Positions 1 to 6,607 of a stretch of DNA of 13,529 bases are shown here, piece by piece. The DNA lies in NCBI GenBank assembly GCA_937967665.1, contig CALBSZ010000569.1, positions 1-13,529 of the forward strand, read 5' to 3'. The notes under the pieces were generated by a model. It saw nothing but the letters and a program-made list of their open reading frames with translations, was not told the origin of the DNA and searched no databases. The first letter of the stretch is position 1. Each line of letters opens with the position of its first letter. The position numbers and the translations under genes are program-made. This stretch comes from an uncultured Planctomycetaceae bacterium. Lineage in GTDB: Bacteria > Planctomycetota > Planctomycetia > Pirellulales > Pirellulaceae.

Positions 1-507
1 TTCTGCAACATCCGGTTCGACTTTTGAATCAGCTTCTTCGACTTGCTCAAATACCACGAAGAAGGAAACAAGGCCGCCTGACGAAAAGCCACTACGATTG
101 AGATAGCTTTTTCCGAGTTTCACGGGCTGATCGAAGTCGCCGACGGTGGGTGATAAATTGACTTGGCCTTTGAAGTGGAGCTTGCCATCCTTGTCCTCGC
201 GCAACGCGCCGCTCGCCCCGAGTCCTTCTTTCACCTTGAAGTCAAACCGTTTATTGGCGGTCACCAAAGTTGCGAAGAATGATATCTCTTTCTTCGAAAC
301 GCTTTCCTTCGGCGGGACTCCGCGAAACACGGTCAATTTGTATCGGCCCTCTTGGTGAGCCTTTGGTTTGTCCGCTGTTAAGCTCTCGGACTTCGGCTCC
401 GTCTTGTCCGAGCCAAACAAAGCAGCCGACGGGATGAACAGACCTGCGATAAGTGGTGCGATCCAGGCACAGCGCAATAGAGAGGGGCACGTTGACGGTT
501 GAACCAT
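1..507 (-). CDS. Secreted protein of unknown function (partial, runs off the left edge)
   Basis: The reading frame opens at the ATG at 507 and stays open for 169 codons to position 1, so the C-terminus is missing. A GGGAGA Shine-Dalgarno sequence lies about seven bases before the ATG. The N-terminus reads MVQPSTCPSLLRCAWIAPL followed by a hydrophobic stretch ending near SAALFGSDKT, a clear signal peptide, so the product is exported. The mature part is charged and soluble (KLTVFRGVPPKESVSKKEIS, later GLGASGALREDKDGKLHF) with no motif I recognise. It starts 44 bases after the frameshifted tail of the small gene upstream and is probably the fourth gene of the BlaI/M56-LamG operon, hence a regulated secreted product. 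The family is unknown. The coding call rests on the signal peptide, the ribosome site and the long open frame. Confidence 0.72.
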   Translation of the reverse strand, partial: MVQPSTCPSLLRCAWIAPLIAGLFIPSAALFGSDKTEPKSESLTADKPKAHQEGRYKLTVFRGVPPKESVSKKEISFFATLVTANKRFDFKVKEGLGASGALREDKDGKLHFKGQVNLSPTVGDFDQPVKLGKSYLNRSGFSSGGLVSFFVVFEQVEEADSKVEPDVAE

Positions 508-648
508 TTTCAATCTCCCGCGTTTGCCGTTGTCACTTTACGGAGCGTGATTCACTTGCGAGGCTTCCGCTCACTTTCCGCAAGCAAGCTGTTGATTTCT
601 TTCTCGGTCAGCGACAAGGCGAACGATTTCTTCCATAAGATTTTGTAG

Positions 649-909
649 TCATCCGCCGCCGGATCGGGATGCCACAAGTGAGTTGATCTCGTGCAGCTTT
701 GCCGGCCACTTATCGAAAAGCTTTCTCTCTTGAGTGGATAACTTGGAGCGGAGTTCTTTTTCTTGCGCCGGATTCAGATTTGACTCAGCTCGCATTTGCG
801 CCAAGGCTTTCCGTGGAATTCCGCTCTCAGGTCGGTTGTCAAAAACAATCGACGGTTCCTTACCATGAGCGGCGCAGGCGAGAAACAACGTGAGCAGCGT
901 GACTCTCAC
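649..909 (-). CDS. Small exported peptide, probably frameshifted near its C-terminus
   Basis: The start is a GTG at 909 preceded by GGAAGAAG, ten bases after the stop of the M56-LamG gene, so the two are very likely cotranscribed. The 86-residue product begins MRVTLLTLFLACAAHG, a short signal peptide. The mature part is helical and charged (NPAQEKELRSKLSTQERKLF), weakly reminiscent of LTxxQ-type periplasmic helical proteins. It ends in an unlikely tail, LVASRSGGG. Just past this stop, another frame continues sensibly to a stop at 552 (DPAADDYKILWKKSFALSLT, then EKEINSLLAESERKPRK). The intact ancestor was therefore probably about 118 residues, spanning 552 to 909, with one extra base now between roughly 655 and 690. 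A sequencing error would look the same. Longer upstream starts in this frame lie inside the M56-LamG gene and are not credible. Confidence 0.6.
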   Translation of the reverse strand: MRVTLLTLFLACAAHGKEPSIVFDNRPESGIPRKALAQMRAESNLNPAQEKELRSKLSTQERKLFDKWPAKLHEINSLVASRSGGG

Positions 910-919
910 GACTTCTTCC

Positions 920-2815
920 CTACCTTTCCGAATCGGGCGCGGCGAGGAACTCGGCCGGCGACAACGCTGCGGACGAAATGCGAAGTTCGTCGATCGTGCC
1001 ACGGAACGCTTGGTTGCTGTGCTGCTGGCGATTACCGATGCCAATGCCGGCGCCGGTGCCGCCGAGCGGGCCACATGCGCGGAGTCTTGTCTTGGTCGTG
1101 GCAACACGTTTGCCGTTGATGAACAAACTCTGCTTACCCGTCTCATCCTCCAGTGTCGCAGCGACGTGAATCAGTTTGCCCGTCGGAATGGGTAGTGACG
1201 ACTGCACAACCGACGCTTCGTTCAGCGCGTCGGCGATCATAAACCTCAACTGCCCGCTTTGCGTGACGGAAAGAAACCAAGGATCGAAGCCGTGACGGTT
1301 GTCTCCTCGAAAAACGATGTGACATTCTTCTGATGCACTCTCCGGATAAAAGTCGGCCTCGATGTACGCCTCGATCGTAAAGCTCTTCGTCAGTTCGAAG
1401 TCCTCGTGGTCGGCGACAAGAATACGGTCGTCGTAGCCGTCGAAGGCAAGTGCGCGATTGCTTTTGGGCAGGTTCACCGAACAGTACTTCGGCCCACCGA
1501 ATGCGCGGCCATGATGATCGTTGCCAGACGAGTCTTCGATCAACCGCGACGAATCGGCAACGCTGTCATCCAAACCTTTCTGAAACCGCCAGTGGGCGAC
1601 GACATTCTTGGCAGCGTCGTGCCGCGGTTTCGCGCCCGCTGCTGGTCTTTCGGACTTGTCTTTGTCAGCTCCCAATTCCTTTGCTGGCACGGCAGCGTCA
1701 GACGCGCCGAAGTTTCGTTTTGGGTCTTCTCCAACCGAAACGGTTGTCGCCGCAAACGGCAACACGACAATGGCCAGTGCGACAACTGCCAGCTTCGCTC
1801 GCCACGATGCGGACCGGTTAAGTGTTTGTGTCAAAATCATTTCAATTCTCCTCTTCAAAAAACGTTGTTCCCCCAACTGTGTTGCCAGCACTGGCAAAGA
1901 CCGGCCAAAAGTCATTACTTCCGCGGCTCGTAACAACGCTGCTCCATAGTCCAATCGAGCATTCGGCAGTGAGCAAACGACCAGCGCGTCGCAACAATCT
2001 TCTTCCGCCGACCGCAGTTCGCGCCGGGCCCACCATACGACGGGATTCCACCAGAACAGGCACGTCGCCAAAGCTTCCAGAAAACGAACCAGGTCATCAC
2101 GCCGAACAAGATGCGCCAGTTCGTGAGTAATCACCGTATCGAGTTGTTCTGGCGTCAGTTCATCGGCCAGCCGCCTCGGCAACAAAATCGTGCGCCGTCG
2201 AGCGAGCGGCCACATCATGGGCGAAACGTTTCCTGCAAACACACGAAGGTCAGGACAGGTCTTCAGTCCGAGCGCCCTTGCCATCCGGCGCGTCCGTTCG
2301 ATGAGATCGGACGACGCTGATTCGGCGACTTGAATGACCCGCTGAAATCGAGCAATCCGTACTAGCACGACGAGCGCCCAAAGTACCGACGTCAATAGCC
2401 AACTGCTGACAACGATCGTCGCCCATGAAACACGCACTTCTTCAGGCCGCGCCGGTGCCGTCGTTTTGGCAACACAATCACGGACTGCCGGATCACTGTC
2501 GACGACGACATGGGCCGTCGTCATTGACACGATCGGTTTCGTTTCGTCATTACGAACGGTTGTGTCCCCAACATCATTTGCAGCAGACCGATTGGACGGA
2601 GCCTCAACTAGCTGCAACTCTTCCCCACTAGACAGACTCGGCAGTGACATGGGCACCGACCAAACTGGCGGCGTGACGAGTTTCACAAGAACCAGCACCC
2701 ACAACGCATGGGCAGCGTGTCGGTTATTCCCCAATAGCGACACGCACCAAGCCAGCAGGGCCAGCGCAAAAGCAAACACGGCGTTACTCAGCCCGAATTG
2801 AAGCAGCATGTTCAT
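920..2815 (-). CDS. BlaR1-like M56 metalloprotease with C-terminal LamG/concanavalin-like domain
   Basis: This 631-residue membrane protein is probably a transmembrane signal sensor that triggers loss of the adjacent BlaI repressor. Hydrophobic segments lie at about 8-28, 36-55, 131-153 and 340-358. The M56 zinc site is HELAH at 231-235 in THELAHLVRRDDL, with the downstream acidic motif EEDCCDAL at 271-278 supplying the probable third ligand. The typical M56 phrase SPMMWPLARRRTILLPRRL precedes it. After the last membrane segment, a charged linker leads to a LamG/concanavalin-like fold at about 404-622: VAHWRFQ, DSSGNDHHGRA, LAFDGYDDRI, FTIEAYI, LFINGKRVA and a closing GTIDELRISSAALSPAEF. This replaces the beta-lactam sensor domain of classical BlaR1, so penicillin sensing is unlikely. 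A glycan or wall ligand is inferred. The gene starts four bases after the BlaI stop, with GAAGAG upstream. Confidence 0.9.
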   Translation of the reverse strand: MNMLLQFGLSNAVFAFALALLAWCVSLLGNNRHAAHALWVLVLVKLVTPPVWSVPMSLPSLSSGEELQLVEAPSNRSAANDVGDTTVRNDETKPIVSMTTAHVVVDSDPAVRDCVAKTTAPARPEEVRVSWATIVVSSWLLTSVLWALVVLVRIARFQRVIQVAESASSDLIERTRRMARALGLKTCPDLRVFAGNVSPMMWPLARRRTILLPRRLADELTPEQLDTVITHELAHLVRRDDLVRFLEALATCLFWWNPVVWWARRELRSAEEDCCDALVVCSLPNARLDYGAALLRAAEVMTFGRSLPVLATQLGEQRFLKRRIEMILTQTLNRSASWRAKLAVVALAIVVLPFAATTVSVGEDPKRNFGASDAAVPAKELGADKDKSERPAAGAKPRHDAAKNVVAHWRFQKGLDDSVADSSRLIEDSSGNDHHGRAFGGPKYCSVNLPKSNRALAFDGYDDRILVADHEDFELTKSFTIEAYIEADFYPESASEECHIVFRGDNRHGFDPWFLSVTQSGQLRFMIADALNEASVVQSSLPIPTGKLIHVAATLEDETGKQSLFINGKRVATTKTRLRACGPLGGTGAGIGIGNRQQHSNQAFRGTIDELRISSAALSPAEFLAAPDSER

Positions 2816-2819
2816 CGAA

Positions 2820-3203
2820 TCACTCTTCGCTTGGTTTGTAGTTCTTCAACATCTCGCGAATCTCCCGTGCGTCCTCTCGCGAAAGCTCTCCCGCGGTAAG
2901 CAAATGCGATAGAAAAGGAGCCATCGAACCCTCCGACAGTTTTTCGGCCATGGCATTGAGTTGCCGGCCAGCGATTTCTTCCATGCTGACCTTCGCCGAG
3001 AAGCGATGCGGATGCGTCCGGCGGCTTCGTCGGACCAGTTTTTTCTGTTCCAACCGCTTTAACATGGAATGCACCGTTCCAATTTCCGAAGCCGAGCAGT
3101 CCGAATAAATGGCTTGGGTAATCTCCCTGGCCGTCTGCTCGCCGTCCTGCCACAGCACTTTCAGCACTGCGAGCTCCGTTTCGGTGATTTCCTGACGCGG
3201 CAT
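2820..3203 (-). CDS. blaI: BlaI/MecI-family winged-helix repressor (operon A)
   Basis: This is a 127-residue DNA-binding repressor of the BlaI/MecI/CopY family, expected to act as a dimer in the cytoplasm. The winged helix covers about residues 5-70: TETELAVLKVLWQDGEQTAR, then GTVHSMLKRLEQKKLVRR as recognition helix and wing. The C-terminal helices (residues 75-125) are the usual dimerisation and cleavage region. I place the start at the ATG at 3203, which has AGGAG nine bases upstream. The next ATG upstream, at 3254, lies inside the palindromic operator and would add a tail foreign to the family. The gene is followed after four bases by the M56-LamG protease, its probable inactivating partner. 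Family known: such repressors autoregulate the repressor-protease operon. Inferred: the same here, through the palindrome at 3247-3263. Confidence 0.93.
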   Translation of the reverse strand: MPRQEITETELAVLKVLWQDGEQTAREITQAIYSDCSASEIGTVHSMLKRLEQKKLVRRSRRTHPHRFSAKVSMEEIAGRQLNAMAEKLSEGSMAPFLSHLLTAGELSREDAREIREMLKNYKPSEE

Positions 3204-3242
3204 CTGTATTCGCTCCTGCCAAAATATTTCACTGGCCCGCCT

Positions 3243-3271
3243 ATTGTTAGGCATATTGCCTAAACTGTCAA
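3243..3271 (-). promoter_or_regulatory. Promoter of operon A
   Basis: Read on the minus strand, a perfect TTGACA (-35) at 3271-3266 is followed after 17 bases by AACAAT (-10, four of six matches to TATAAT) at 3248-3243. The implied transcript starts near 3236, giving a leader of about 33 bases before the BlaI ATG at 3203. The spacer is occupied by the palindromic operator, so a bound repressor would block RNA polymerase directly. Confidence 0.6.
3247..3263. promoter_or_regulatory. Palindromic operator candidate for the operon A BlaI
   Basis: A perfect inverted repeat, TTAGGCA-tat-TGCCTAA, has seven-base arms around a three-base centre. It falls between the -35 and -10 boxes of the operon A promoter. 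Its position and dyad symmetry fit a BlaI-type operator, although the half-site differs from the classical TACA/TGTA core. Binding by this BlaI is inferred. Confidence 0.6.
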
Positions 3272-3699
3272 GCTTCGGATGTCTTATTCACGTCTTGGTG
3301 CTTATTCCTAGCGCGTTCATCTGAACGCGGCTCAACATGACAATTCTTGTACCGGTGCTACTCGTCGTTTGTGTACGCGGTAATCGACATTCAATTCGCG
3401 CGACCGAACTGCAGATGTCTCGCTATCGCGCCCATCGCGGCGATTCCCTCCTACTGAACTAGCCCCGCCGCCGGCATCTCTGATTATGCCACGGCGTCAA
3501 GGTCCGCGTTCCGCTGTGCTCTTCCGGCCTGACTCCTCAACTCTTTGGGTGGCGTTACCGCCAGGCGCTTTGGCACGCCGAAAGAGACTCCACCTTGACT
3601 TTGCCGTGACCGGCGTTCCTCCGAGCCGCCGACGGGTTCACTGAAGTCAACGAAACAGTTGCGGGCAGCCGGTTGCAACTGAATCGGAGGACAAAAACG
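3272..3699. other. Intergenic region with one tight palindrome and no supported gene
   Basis: This stretch lies between the operon A promoter and the small plus-strand ORF at 3700. I see no frame with coding character on either strand. It holds the 8-2-8 palindrome at 3312-3329 and several short GC-rich dyads. The last 60 bases lead into a strong GGAGG ribosome site for the truncated ORF, so part of this region is probably the old 5' leader of that gene. Confidence 0.5.
3312..3329. repeat. Perfect 18-bp palindrome CGCGTTCA-tc-TGAACGCG
   Basis: Eight-base arms separated by only two bases make a compact dyad that is too tight for a good RNA hairpin but typical of a dimeric regulator site. It ends about 60 bases upstream of the operon A transcription start side (the -35 box ends at 3271), a position suited to an activator or second regulator. 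No other copy was noticed in this window. Confidence 0.45.
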
Positions 3700-3801
3700 A
3701 TGAAACGAGACGAATCAATGAAGCTTGCTGAAAACGCACTAAACCAATTGGCGTCGATGTTCCTTACGTCGAGCAACCGCGACCGAACGAGTCGGTCGTA
3801 G
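3700..3801 (+). pseudogene. Truncated ORF of 33 codons after a strong ribosome site
   Basis: An ATG at 3700 follows GGAGG with ideal spacing (GGAGGACAAAAACG). The frame gives MKRDESMKLAENALNQLASM and then an abrupt change to FLTSSNRDRTSRS and a stop. The first 20 residues look like the amphipathic start of a real protein. They are similar in style to the N-termini of ArdC-like or other mobile-element-associated planctomycete proteins, a memory-based impression and not a domain match. The tail after SM reads as random sequence. I therefore interpret it as the 5' remnant of a deleted gene, not a functional small protein, though an expressed micropeptide cannot be excluded. It stands alone on the plus strand between two minus-strand operons. 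Confidence 0.4.
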
Positions 3802-4117
3802 CGTGCTGAGTCTGGTACTAGTTCCTGGAAAGGTGTTCCGGTGGATTACGGTCGCTCTTACGGGCGATTCGTGCATCGGGATACCCGCGGCCATTTGTGG
3901 CTCACGGCAGGTGCGTTAAGCCTGCCACTTTTTCTCTTGGTTGTAGCCCCGCCGGCTCCTGACGATTGCAGATGAAGTCCGTCGTTGACCAAGTGGGCTA
4001 TGCGCCACATTCTTGGTTCTTCAGGTGAGTATGGTGGTGTCATTTAACGTGGCCGTCTGTCGTAGTTTGCGATCGCCTTCTGATTTCATTCGTGAACTCG
4101 GTGGCACCCGCACTCTG
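3802..4117. other. Intergenic region between a gene remnant and operon B
   Basis: No supported gene is present. The region contains the hairpin-plus-T-tract at 3906-3935. Frames open on the minus strand here have low-complexity, GC-driven composition and no ribosome site, so I do not call them. The 3' end of the operon B secreted-protein gene is at 4118, and I see no convincing intrinsic terminator for it. Confidence 0.45.
3906..3935 (+). terminator. Possible rho-independent terminator
   Basis: GGCAGG (3906-3911) pairs with CCTGCC (3921-3926) around a nine-base loop and is followed by ACTTTTTCT. The six-base GC-rich stem with a five-T run reads on the plus strand. It lies about 105 bases after the truncated ORF at 3700-3801, so it may have ended the lost gene. 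Confidence 0.4.
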
Positions 4118-6577
4118 TCATTCGCTTGCTGATTCGGGCTCAATCCTAAGCGTCACCGGAGGGGCTTGGAGAATGATCTTGGGAGCCTTGAAATTTGCCA
4201 GCTCCTCTTCAGTCACTAGACCGTAGAGATCGACAGCAGGTGCGCGATCGTAGATGCATCGCACGCTGTATTCGCCCGGCCTATCGAAAACGGACGGCCC
4301 GAGTCCGCCGACCAGGCCGAATGAGTTAAGCTTAACTGCCTGCCGTACGGTGGCACCTGGCTCAAGTACATGCCTCTTCAGGACGGGCCATTCGTTGCTG
4401 GCGAGTACGGCCTTTTCTACTAACACCTGTCTTCCAGCAGGATCGACGACGAGGAAACTTATCATCGGGTAGGCGTCGTGGGTCGGCAGGTAGTGCTCAC
4501 AGTAATCCACGGGTTTGTCCCTGACGTTTTTCAACATGACAATCGCTGGAATATCCTCGCCAACGGCGAACGACTTCTTGTCTAGGTGCAACCGCATTCG
4601 GAGTCCGCCGACTTCGTCGCTCCACGACGGCTCGGAGCGCGGTTTTGCTGCATTCCCATTGCCTTCGACAGGAGCCTTCGCCACCACAACGAGCGGCCCG
4701 GTTTCCAAGAAACGTGCATAGCGGGCCTTGAGCCTCGAACCCGGCGAAGTCCTGACGATTCCGGAAGACTGGAACAGGCTTTTGCCTGGAGCGAGTTTGA
4801 CGTCATTGGTCGGTGGTGGCTCCGATTGCGGGACAAGAACTTGCTCCCATTTCGGTTCCTCGCCCGGATCGAAAAACGCCCATTCCAGAAGTAAAGATTC
4901 TGCGTACCCCGTAGTCGGCGCCGCGGCCACGGTGAGCGTCTCGTCAGACTGATTTTGTATCTCGACCGTGAAGCGTTGTTTCGACAATGAAAGCTCGGCA
5001 ATTCGGCAGCGAAGCCCCTTGACCGTTTCGCCCCACGGACCAGGCAGCGCCGGCAGAACGGTGGCTTTACCGCCATTTCTGTCTGGCTTGGTAGTGGGCT
5101 GCCTACGTTTCTCGGGGACGGGCGATAAGTTATTTTCGGGAAGGTCTTTCAGTTGCCGGCGACGATAGTTGGACTTTTCTTCATGCTGTCGGGCATCTTC
5201 GATACGACCAGCCTTGCGCAGCCCATCCGCTTCGATGAGCAGTCCTACAACCTGCCGTTGGAGATATCGGCGGCGCGCCTCAATCTCCGTGACTGGCTTG
5301 CCAATGCGTCGTACTACGACGTTGTCCAACGCCACGCCGACTGAATGCACATTGGGCCTGGCGTTAAAGAAGGTGAGCGTTGTGTGTTCGTTGTTGGCGG
5401 TAAAGACAATGCTTTCAGTTCTCCACCCCAGATCATGAGTCGATTTACCGGTGGAATCGAACGTGAATTCGTGCGGGCGGTCATCGACGAAAACTCGCAG
5501 CATCTGGATCGTCGGTTCGATTTCGGGATTTCCGGCCAGATCGAATCGCACTTTGTACGACGCGCCCGTGACGGTGCGAATCGTCTGCCGAATGCCGCCA
5601 TCGAGATCAAGACAGTGTTTGCCTCGCGGCGCCACCCACCGCTGCGGCCCGATCCAGTCGACGGAATTCTCAATCACTTCCCAACCGGCAAGCTCGTCTC
5701 GGCCAGCCTTGATTGTTTCGACATTCTTCGGCGGCGCGCCCGATTTGCGTTCTTCAAAGCTGCCATTGAGCAGCATGCCGTGGTCCGCGACGGCTCGACC
5801 TTTCTCGGCGGCCGCTTCTTGTGATGTCGCATCACTTTCAAGCTCAAGGTAAAAGAATGTGGGGAGAGAATTGCGAAGCCCCCAAAGGTCGAACGGTTTG
5901 CCCATCCACTGCTGCACGCGCCGTGACTGTTCGTCGGTGAGGATCTTTCGGGACGAGACGATCCAGTAATCAAGGTATTCCCGGGACCAACGAAACGGCG
6001 GCAGGCAAAGAGGTGGATTCGGAATCATCGCCAACTTCGCGCGTTGCTCGGCTGAAACGCCCAGAGCACGGTAGAAGTCTCCGTAGCGCTGCTGACTGTA
6101 GTCTCGCGGAAAATACTCGGAAGAGACAATGGCGAACTGAACCGAGATTTCGCTGAGCCGCACCATTTGTTCTGCACTCAAAATGGTTGCCAGTTTGTCA
6201 GCGGCCAACTGACGCAGCGCTTCTTGATTGCCGGTTAGTTTTTCACCAAGCTCCTTAAGCCGGGAAAGCTTCTCTTGTGAATACGGATAGTCCTGCCACG
6301 CGCTTCCGGCCTCTGACAACTTGCGGCGAAGGCTCTTCACTTCACGATCAGAAAGCAATGCGCTCACGATAGGGGCAATGCGATTGCGCTGTGCGGCGTC
6401 TGTTTTCAGCTCTTCGTGAAGACGCGGCGACTGAAGCAGCGTCGGTAAGATAAACCGGTCGCGAGCAATTGCCGTCTGATCGTCACCTGCCACGCATTCG
6501 CCTGACATCATCGCCGATGTGGTAAGAGTGGCTGCAACAACTATCATTGAAGTGGCCGGTATCTTGAGCGAACGCAT
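4118..6577 (-). CDS. Large secreted protein with LTxxQ-like helices and choice-of-anchor C domain
   Basis: The start is the ATG at 6577, which follows AAGGAGA at six-base spacing. An in-frame TTG at 6607 would add ten residues before a perfectly placed signal peptide, so I reject it. The 819-residue product starts MRSLKIPATSMIVVAATLTT with cleavage probable near ECVAG. Residues about 40-245 are helical and include repeated phrases such as ILSAEQMVRLSEI and LGVSAEQRAKLAMI, and KILTDEQSRRVQQWMG, resembling planctomycete LTxxQ/Spy-like segments. Residues about 269-425 match the choice-of-anchor C/DUF642-like beta-sandwich: LNGSFEE, VDWIG, KHCLDLDG, IRQTIRTVTGASYKVRFDLA, FDSTGKSTHDLGW and VALDNVVV. 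A charged coiled segment and two beta-rich regions follow (about 510-630 and 655-815). No catalytic motif is visible. It begins 30 bases after the M56 gene and is probably the operon B output, bound to the envelope or outside. Confidence 0.88.
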   Translation of the reverse strand: MRSLKIPATSMIVVAATLTTSAMMSGECVAGDDQTAIARDRFILPTLLQSPRLHEELKTDAAQRNRIAPIVSALLSDREVKSLRRKLSEAGSAWQDYPYSQEKLSRLKELGEKLTGNQEALRQLAADKLATILSAEQMVRLSEISVQFAIVSSEYFPRDYSQQRYGDFYRALGVSAEQRAKLAMIPNPPLCLPPFRWSREYLDYWIVSSRKILTDEQSRRVQQWMGKPFDLWGLRNSLPTFFYLELESDATSQEAAAEKGRAVADHGMLLNGSFEERKSGAPPKNVETIKAGRDELAGWEVIENSVDWIGPQRWVAPRGKHCLDLDGGIRQTIRTVTGASYKVRFDLAGNPEIEPTIQMLRVFVDDRPHEFTFDSTGKSTHDLGWRTESIVFTANNEHTTLTFFNARPNVHSVGVALDNVVVRRIGKPVTEIEARRRYLQRQVVGLLIEADGLRKAGRIEDARQHEEKSNYRRRQLKDLPENNLSPVPEKRRQPTTKPDRNGGKATVLPALPGPWGETVKGLRCRIAELSLSKQRFTVEIQNQSDETLTVAAAPTTGYAESLLLEWAFFDPGEEPKWEQVLVPQSEPPPTNDVKLAPGKSLFQSSGIVRTSPGSRLKARYARFLETGPLVVVAKAPVEGNGNAAKPRSEPSWSDEVGGLRMRLHLDKKSFAVGEDIPAIVMLKNVRDKPVDYCEHYLPTHDAYPMISFLVVDPAGRQVLVEKAVLASNEWPVLKRHVLEPGATVRQAVKLNSFGLVGGLGPSVFDRPGEYSVRCIYDRAPAVDLYGLVTEEELANFKAPKIILQAPPVTLRIEPESASE

Positions 6578-6607
6578 CGAGTTTCTCCTTGATGAGTGCT
6601 TGGTCAA

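Noticed and set aside
1406..1933. Plus-strand ORF of 175 residues opposite the M56-LamG gene
   Set aside because: Shadow frame antisense to a clearly coding domain, with cysteine- and arginine-rich composition and no motif.
2812..3222. Minus-strand 136-residue ORF overlapping BlaI in another frame
   Set aside because: Same region encodes the clear winged-helix repressor. The alternative product is low complexity.
3204..3254. Longer BlaI start at 3254
   Set aside because: This ATG lies within the palindromic operator and -10 region. The family normally begins close to the MPRQEIT start at 3203.
3858..4043. Minus-strand 61-residue ORF
   Set aside because: No ribosome site, composition typical of read-through of GC-rich intergenic DNA, and it covers the hairpin at 3906-3926.
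5345..5852. Long plus-strand ORFs opposite the choice-of-anchor C domain
   Set aside because: Antisense shadows of a well-supported coding region, without ribosome sites or recognisable domains.
6578..6607. TTG start for the large secreted protein, adjoining the M56 stop
   Set aside because: The ATG at 6577 has AAGGAGA at ideal spacing and gives a normal signal peptide. The extension would place charged residues before it.
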